From Candidatus Komeilibacteria bacterium RIFCSPLOWO2_01_FULL_45_10 (GTDB lineage Bacteria; Patescibacteriota; Patescibacteriia; UBA1558; UBA10009): a stretch of DNA of 8,693 bases. Below, one piece after another: positions 4,190 through 8,693 of this stretch. The DNA lies in NCBI GenBank assembly GCA_001818835.1, contig MHKL01000014.1, positions 8,975 to 17,667 on the forward strand. Direction: 5' to 3'. Position numbers and translations under genes: made by a program. Position 1 is the stretch's first letter. Each line of letters opens with the position of its first letter. Below the pieces are notes generated by a model. That model worked only from the letters and a program-made list of their open reading frames with translations, did not search any database and had not been told where the DNA came from.

Positions 4190-4229
4190 TTAATAATTAA
4201 AGTTTACCAAAAGATTAACTTTAAGTCAA
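4190..4229 (-). promoter_or_regulatory. Promoter and palindromic operator of the toxin-antitoxin operon
   Basis: On the minus strand, TTGACT (4229-4224) and TAAACT (4206-4201) are separated by exactly 17 bp, upstream of the antitoxin ATG at 4171. Two inverted repeats overlap it: TTAAAGTT (4197-4204) with AACTTTAA (4217-4224), covering parts of both boxes, and TTAATAATTAA (4190-4200), just past the -10 box at the expected start point. Both are well placed for repression by the antitoxin. The -35 box lies over the last codons of the preceding gene. The wider palindrome could also act as a weak terminator for that gene. Confidence 0.6.
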
Positions 4230-5753
4230 CTTTTTCACAATCCCTCTATTGGCGTCCACCTCAACCAAGTCGCCGTCCTTTAAAACTTGCGTGGCGATTT
4301 TGGTGCCGATGACGCAGGGGATGCCTAATTCCCTGGAAACAATGGCGGCGTGGCAGGTTATACCACCCTGTTCAGTAATAATGGCTATCGCCTGCTTCAT
4401 TAATGGAACAAACTCCGGCGTAGTGTTATTGGTCACCAAAACCGTATTTTTTCCTAAACTTGAAATTTGATGGGCATCCTTAACTATTTTAACCCTGCCT
4501 TTAACCAGGCCGGCGCAGGCAGGCACGCCCGTTATTTTAGCAATGTTATTTAAATTAGGAAAAAAATCTTTTTTGTCCGCAAACTTTTTTAAATCACTGC
4601 CTTCATAAACAATAAAACCCTGGGGATTTCCATAAACAAAATTTTCTTTAATTCTGGCTGTTATTTTTTCCTGATCTATTATTCTTTTTAAGAAAACGCC
4701 CGATATTTCAGGAAAAATCAAATTATAATAATCAAATAACGTTAAATTGGTCCGCTTAGCCATTTCCTTAAAAATCAAAGCTAAAAAATGGCTGAATCTG
4801 ACCAAAGCGCACTTTCGGTAATCCTGCATATGGGTCATTGACTCGGACATTTTAATTACATTATCCAGCCAGCGGTCATTGATTTTTTTAAGCAGCTTTT
4901 TTTTATTTTTAGAATTTAAAGATAAAACCTCTGCAAGATTTGGCTGGTTTGTTAAAAACTGCTGATATAACCTTTGGGCAAAATCATCCGGCTTTAAAAT
5001 TCTGGCAAAATAATTATTCTCAATCCAATAATACTTAGCAGCGTGTTTTGCTAAAGCGGGCCATGACTTTTTGTTTAGTTTAAGATAATTTAAAAACTGA
5101 TTAAAATTCCGCCAGCGGTCATTTAAACTATTTTTTATTTTAAATAAATCAATCGCTTCTTCGTTGGTATAGGAGGCAACGGCGGGAGCAGTCAGAATTG
5201 CAACAGCTTTTGTTAAATCAGATTTTTCAGGCAACCGGCTTTTAATAAAATTACTTAACCAATCTTCTGAACCGACCGTTAAAAAACAATCGGCTAAATA
5301 GCCGGTTCTGCCTTGACGGATATTGGCCAAATATAATTTTTCGTACCAATTGTATAAATCTTTATCTTTTAATGAGGTGAAGTTAATTTTTTCCGCTTGC
5401 TGATAAACCTTAAAATTATCCAGGCAATCTTTTTGCCATTGCTTGTAAATCTTATTGAAAAAATTTAAATTTTGTTTGGCTTTGCTGATAAAAATATGCC
5501 TGACTCTGGTTAAACCCCTTAAATCCCAAAGCCAGTCCAATTCCAAATTTCCCCGCTTATTTTGGCTGTTAAAAGAATAGCCGGCTTTAAAACCAAACGG
5601 ATAAAGCTTATTCATCTCATAAACTCCGGCGTGGATGCCCTGCATGAATATGGTATGCAAAAAGCCGGGATAATTCTTTTCCAGCCATTTAAACTGAGGA
5701 TTATTTGGCTTTATTTTATGAGATTTTAACAATTTGTAATTAAATTTTTTCAT
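4221..5753 (-). CDS. Helical-domain protein with C-terminal PEP-utilizer phosphohistidine (swivelling) domain, copy B
   Basis: A 510-residue protein. Residues 1 to about 405 are mostly helical with many aromatics and no signature I know. Residues about 405-510 are the PEP-utilizing-enzyme mobile domain: GLVKGRVKIV (415-424), TTPEFVPLM (444-452), then GGITCHAAIVSRELGIPCVIG (463-483) with the phospho-acceptor His468, and a final DGDLVEVDANRGIVKKL. In PEP synthase, pyruvate phosphate dikinase and rifampin phosphotransferase this domain swings a phosphate between an ATP-grasp domain and a substrate domain. No ATP-grasp and no PEP/pyruvate barrel is visible here. The order helical region then His domain recalls rifampin phosphotransferase without its first domain. 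Its ATG overlaps the TGA of the upstream paralogue (ATGA), so translation is probably coupled. The substrate is unknown. Confidence 0.75.
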   Translation of the reverse strand: MKKFNYKLLKSHKIKPNNPQFKWLEKNYPGFLHTIFMQGIHAGVYEMNKLYPFGFKAGYSFNSQNKRGNLELDWLWDLRGLTRVRHIFISKAKQNLNFFNKIYKQWQKDCLDNFKVYQQAEKINFTSLKDKDLYNWYEKLYLANIRQGRTGYLADCFLTVGSEDWLSNFIKSRLPEKSDLTKAVAILTAPAVASYTNEEAIDLFKIKNSLNDRWRNFNQFLNYLKLNKKSWPALAKHAAKYYWIENNYFARILKPDDFAQRLYQQFLTNQPNLAEVLSLNSKNKKKLLKKINDRWLDNVIKMSESMTHMQDYRKCALVRFSHFLALIFKEMAKRTNLTLFDYYNLIFPEISGVFLKRIIDQEKITARIKENFVYGNPQGFIVYEGSDLKKFADKKDFFPNLNNIAKITGVPACAGLVKGRVKIVKDAHQISSLGKNTVLVTNNTTPEFVPLMKQAIAIITEQGGITCHAAIVSRELGIPCVIGTKIATQVLKDGDLVEVDANRGIVKKLT

Positions 5754-6784
5754 AATTTTCTTACAATGCCACGATTCGCGTCCACTTCCACCAAATCCCC
5801 GTCTTTCAGCACTTGGGTGGCGATTTTGGTGCCGATGACGCAGGGGATTTTAAGTTCGCGGGCGATAATAGCAGCGTGGCAAATAAGGCCGCCTTCATTA
5901 GTCACGATGGCCTTGGCTTTCTTAACCGCCATGATTAAACGCGGCGTCGTCATAGTGGAAACTAAAATTTCACCTTGCTTCATTGATTGTGCTTGTGCGC
6001 TGGTATTGATAATCCTCACCCTCCCTTTAACTTTGCCATAAAATCCCGCTTGACCTTTTAACGTTTTAACTTTTAACAAACGCGATGATTGCGGCCTGGC
6101 CTTTTTTTCTAAAGATTGGGCCGTTCGGCCGATATAAAGTTTTAGCCTGCCATCCTTTAAAAGTAATAAATAATAATCTTGCCGCCGGCGCAGTTCCTTT
6201 AGCGGAACTTTGATTCCCTCCTTGAATAATACAAAAAACTCTTCCGGCAAATAATACATCAATTGCTGAATGGTAAGATGATGATTTTTTGCTATTTTTC
6301 GAAAAAATGGTTGAAGCTTATCCCAACCTAAACTGCTGGCTTTTTCCGCTTGTTCATGCCAATGACCTATTAAATCAGTGCTACCTTTGATCTTTTTTTG
6401 CTTAATTAATTTATCTAATTCCTCGGTATAAAAAACGATTGCCCGGGACAACTGATAATATTTGATGAATTGCTTAAAATAATCAATACTCGGCTCCGTT
6501 AAAGTTCTGTGGAGATAATAATTAAGCTGGCTAATAATTTTTTGCCAAAACGGCAGCAGTTTTCTAAAAACCCCGTTTTGATACTCTTTTTTGACGATTG
6601 CCAGCCGTCTTTTTTCGTCAAAAGAATTAAGATATAAAGTATTTAACCCACGATGATTGATAATCAACATTTGCCGCACGCGATGGCGCGAGAGCCGGCC
6701 AAACATCTGACTGTAACCAACGGTCCTGATATATCTCTCCAGCAGAACCGCTTCCCGGGATACATAATATTGCCAATGTCCCAT
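5750..6784 (-). CDS. Shorter paralogue with C-terminal PEP-utilizer phosphohistidine domain, copy A
   Basis: A 344-residue protein. The N-terminal part (about 1-235) is basic and helical, beginning MGHWQYYVSREAVLLERYIR. The mobile domain occupies about 245-344: GKVKGRVRII (250-259), STMTTPRLIMAV (276-287), then GGLICHAAIIARELKIPCVIG (298-318) with the phospho-acceptor His303. The last 30 or so residues are almost identical to those of copy B, while the N-terminal parts differ. As in copy B, no ATP-grasp or PEP-binding barrel is present, so phosphate must come from another protein if the histidine is used. The gene starts 8 bp after lepA and ends with TGA overlapping the next ATG, so all three genes look co-transcribed. 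It may lack N-terminal residues compared with copy B. No upstream in-frame extension is possible without entering lepA. Confidence 0.75.
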   Translation of the reverse strand: MGHWQYYVSREAVLLERYIRTVGYSQMFGRLSRHRVRQMLIINHRGLNTLYLNSFDEKRRLAIVKKEYQNGVFRKLLPFWQKIISQLNYYLHRTLTEPSIDYFKQFIKYYQLSRAIVFYTEELDKLIKQKKIKGSTDLIGHWHEQAEKASSLGWDKLQPFFRKIAKNHHLTIQQLMYYLPEEFFVLFKEGIKVPLKELRRRQDYYLLLLKDGRLKLYIGRTAQSLEKKARPQSSRLLKVKTLKGQAGFYGKVKGRVRIINTSAQAQSMKQGEILVSTMTTPRLIMAVKKAKAIVTNEGGLICHAAIIARELKIPCVIGTKIATQVLKDGDLVEVDANRGIVRKL

Positions 6785-6792
6785 ATTTTAAT

Positions 6793-8562
6793 TTATCTCT
6801 TTAAAACGGCCATAAATGCTTCTTGTGGTATATCCACCTTGCCCATGGCCATCATTTTCTTTTTGCCTTTTTTCTGTTTTTCCAAAAGCTTGCGTTTGCG
6901 GGTGACGTCGCCGCCGTAGAGCTTGGCCGTCACGTCTTTGCGCATGGCCGATAATCTTTCGGCGGCAATGATTTTTCCGCCGATGGCCGCCTGGATTTTA
7001 ACCATAAACATCTGCTTGGGCAAAATGTTTTTTAACATTTCCACGATTTTTCTGCCGGCCCTAAAAGCGTCGTCGCGGTAAACAATGGTTGACAACGGCT
7101 CCACTTTTTCCTCGGCCACCAGAATATCCATGCGGATAACGTCGCAGGCGCGGTAATCCAAAAATTCATAGTTTAAGGAAGCGTAGCCGGAAGACAAGCT
7201 TTTTAAGTTATCGTAAAAATCAACCAAAATGGCGGCCAAAGGAATGTGGTAATGCAGAATCACCCGGTTTTCATCCAGATACTCCGTATTTTGGTATTCG
7301 CCTCTTTTTTCCTGAACCAGCTTCATAATGCCCCCTAAATAATCCTTGGGCGTAATCACGTCAATCTTAACGTAGGGCTCTTCAATCAAATCAATCTGGC
7401 CCTCGTCCGCCAGTTCCTGCGGGCTGTGGATGGTCAGTTCAGCGCCATCGGATTTTTTGATTTTGTAGGCGACCGACGGCGCCGTAATCACCAAATCCAG
7501 ATTATATTCGCGCTTGAGTCGTTCCTGAAAAATTTCCAAGTGCAACAGCCCTAAAAAGCCGCAGCGGAAGCCAAAGCCCAGAGCCGGGGAATTTTCCGGC
7601 TCGTAAAACAAAGCGGAATCGTTGAGCTTGAGCTTTTCAATGGCTTCGCGCAATTTTTGGTAATCATCCCCTTCTTTGCAGAAAATTCCCGCGAAAACCA
7701 TTGGCTTGACTTCCTTGTAACCGGGCAAAGACAACGCCGGGGCATTCTCCAAAGTAATGGTGTCGCCGACCCGGGCATGCTCCAGATTTTTAAGGCCGGT
7801 CACCGCGTAGCCGATTTCTCCGGCCATTAATTTATCGGCTTTTTTAAAATCCGGCTTAAAGTAACCAACTTCCAGAATCTCGCTCTCTTCCGCGGCGGCG
7901 ATAAAACGGATTTTCTGGCCGGCGGCCAGCGTGCCGCTTTCCAGGCGGAGATAAGCGACCACGCCTTTATAATCGTTAAACTCCGAATCAAAAATCAAGG
8001 CCTGAACGCGTCCCTGGGGATCGCCTTGGGGCGGCGGCGTTTTTTTAATCACCTCGGCCAAAACTTTTTCCACATTCTCGCCGGTCTTGGCTGAAACCTC
8101 AATCACTTCGCTGGGAGAACAGCCGAGCAAATTGACGATTTCTTTCCTGACTTTTTCCGGATGAGCCGCCGGCAGATCAATTTTATTCATCACCGGAATA
8201 ATGGTTAAATTCTGCTCGCACGCCAGATAAAGATTGGCAATGGTCTGGGCTTCCACACCCTGGGTGGCATCCACCAATAAAATGGCTGCTTCCACGGCCT
8301 GAAGCGAGCGGGAAACCTCATAGGTGAAATCGGCATGGCCGGGCGTGTCAATTAAATTTAAAATATAACCCTGGTATTCCATCCTGACCGGCTGGAGCTT
8401 GATGGTAATGCCCCGCTCGCGCTCCAAATCCATGCGGTCCAAAAACTGTGCTTTCATTTTCCGCTGTTCCACGGTTTTAGTGATTTCCAAAAACCGGTCC
8501 GCCAAGGTTGATTTGCCGTGGTCAATATGGGCAATAATGCAAAAATTCCTAATCTGGTTCAT
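6793..8562 (-). CDS. lepA: Elongation factor 4 (LepA), ribosome-associated GTPase
   Basis: A 589-residue protein, close to the usual length of about 600. GTPase motifs are intact: G1 AHIDHGKS (11-18), G2 RGITI (50-54), G3 DTPGH (72-76), G4 NKID (126-129) and G5 SAKTG (157-161). Domain II and EF-G III-like and V-like regions follow, including FGFRCGFLGLLHLEI and the stretch around DYLGGIMKLVQEKRGEYQN. The LepA-specific C-terminal domain ends the protein, with KLYGGDVTRKRKLLEKQKKG and the final VDIPQEAFMAVLKR. LepA is a translational GTPase that acts on the ribosome, associated with back-translocation and with 30S assembly or initiation. It is the first complete gene of a run with the two swivelling-domain genes. 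The ATG at 8562 is the natural start: MNQIRNFCIIAHIDHGK matches family N-termini. No Shine-Dalgarno motif precedes it. Confidence 0.97.
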   Translation of the reverse strand: MNQIRNFCIIAHIDHGKSTLADRFLEITKTVEQRKMKAQFLDRMDLERERGITIKLQPVRMEYQGYILNLIDTPGHADFTYEVSRSLQAVEAAILLVDATQGVEAQTIANLYLACEQNLTIIPVMNKIDLPAAHPEKVRKEIVNLLGCSPSEVIEVSAKTGENVEKVLAEVIKKTPPPQGDPQGRVQALIFDSEFNDYKGVVAYLRLESGTLAAGQKIRFIAAAEESEILEVGYFKPDFKKADKLMAGEIGYAVTGLKNLEHARVGDTITLENAPALSLPGYKEVKPMVFAGIFCKEGDDYQKLREAIEKLKLNDSALFYEPENSPALGFGFRCGFLGLLHLEIFQERLKREYNLDLVITAPSVAYKIKKSDGAELTIHSPQELADEGQIDLIEEPYVKIDVITPKDYLGGIMKLVQEKRGEYQNTEYLDENRVILHYHIPLAAILVDFYDNLKSLSSGYASLNYEFLDYRACDVIRMDILVAEEKVEPLSTIVYRDDAFRAGRKIVEMLKNILPKQMFMVKIQAAIGGKIIAAERLSAMRKDVTAKLYGGDVTRKRKLLEKQKKGKKKMMAMGKVDIPQEAFMAVLKR

Positions 8563-8566
8563 AAAA

Positions 8567-8610
8567 GTGAGTCATTAGCGAGTCATTCGCGAACTATTCG
8601 CGACTATTTG
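8567..8610. repeat. Four 11-nt tandem repeats filling the gap before lepA
   Basis: The units on the plus strand are GTGAGTCATTA, GCGAGTCATTC, GCGAACTATTC and GCGACTATTTG, each 11 bases and end to end. Units 1-2 and 3-4 are the closest pairs. The array begins 4 bases before the lepA start codon and reaches into the stop codon of the preceding gene, so it is nearly the whole intergenic space. On the minus strand it creates two short start-stop frames ahead of lepA. Confidence 0.6.
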
Positions 8611-8693
8611 TAAAAATTGGTCTTAAATATTTTTTTAACCAACTCTTTAAAATATTGATTTCCTGGCAATTGGTGAACAAGCTGATGGCCAGA
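8604..8693 (-). CDS. C-terminus of an unidentified protein (partial, runs off right edge)
   Basis: Reading leftwards from the right edge, one frame stays open for 29 codons to TAG at 8606-8604. It has a protein-like ending: SGHQLVHQLPGNQYFKELV, then a Lys/Phe-rich tail. The Gly-His near the end followed by a Pro and an amphipathic helix recalls the last catalytic-His segment of alpha/beta hydrolases, but this is a guess from 29 residues. It is 41 bp upstream of lepA on the same strand and may share its transcript. The stop codon lies in the last 11-nt repeat unit. Confidence 0.5.
   Translation of the reverse strand, partial: SGHQLVHQLPGNQYFKELVKKIFKTNFYK

Noticed and set aside
7551..7778. 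75-codon minus-strand frame within lepA
   Set aside because: It is an out-of-frame shadow of lepA, whose own frame is intact.

Overview
The window looks like a piece of a Patescibacteria (Candidate Phyla Radiation) genome or a close relative. This is inferred from protein style and layout and is not proven by any single gene. Supporting signs are small membrane proteins, a parvulin foldase with a long cytoplasmic Lys/Pro-rich tail, paired proteins with an isolated PEP-utilizer swivelling domain, many short palindromic repeats, and almost no Shine-Dalgarno motifs. One gene clearly ends in TGA (5752-5750), so TGA is a stop here and the code is the standard bacterial one.

Left part (1-589): the start of a secreted protein runs off the left edge on the minus strand. 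Divergent from it is a tRNA cluster on the plus strand. It holds a broken tRNA-Gly split in its anticodon loop by a GC-rich palindromic element, an intact tRNA-Gly(CCC) and an intact tRNA-Thr(CGT). Each intact tRNA runs directly into a long hairpin built on the same core. A third hairpin closes the gap to the convergent gene.

Envelope operon (590-2969, minus): PH-domain membrane protein, FtsB/DivIC-type division protein, and a membrane-anchored parvulin prolyl isomerase, closely packed. A 31-codon plus-strand ORF for a one-helix membrane peptide starts on the base next to the PH gene's start codon (CATATG, back to back).

Accessory region (3066-4229): a 140-bp nested palindrome, then a minus-strand toxin-antitoxin module. 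The module has a promoter with palindromic operator-like sites, a Phd/YefM-type antitoxin, a 64-bp intercistronic hairpin, a MazF/PemK-type toxin, an unrecognised 37-residue acidic ORF and a terminator-like hairpin.

Right part (4221-8693, minus): lepA (elongation factor 4) is followed after 8 bp by two tandem genes that overlap by 4 bp (ATGA). Both encode a helical region plus a C-terminal phosphohistidine swivelling domain, with no recognisable ATP-grasp or PEP-barrel domain. Before lepA lies the C-terminus of an unidentified protein and a run of 11-nt tandem repeats that fills the intergenic gap. The most unusual items are the swivelling-domain pair, the tRNA-linked hairpins with covarying stems, the interrupted tRNA-Gly and the unrecognised small ORFs.
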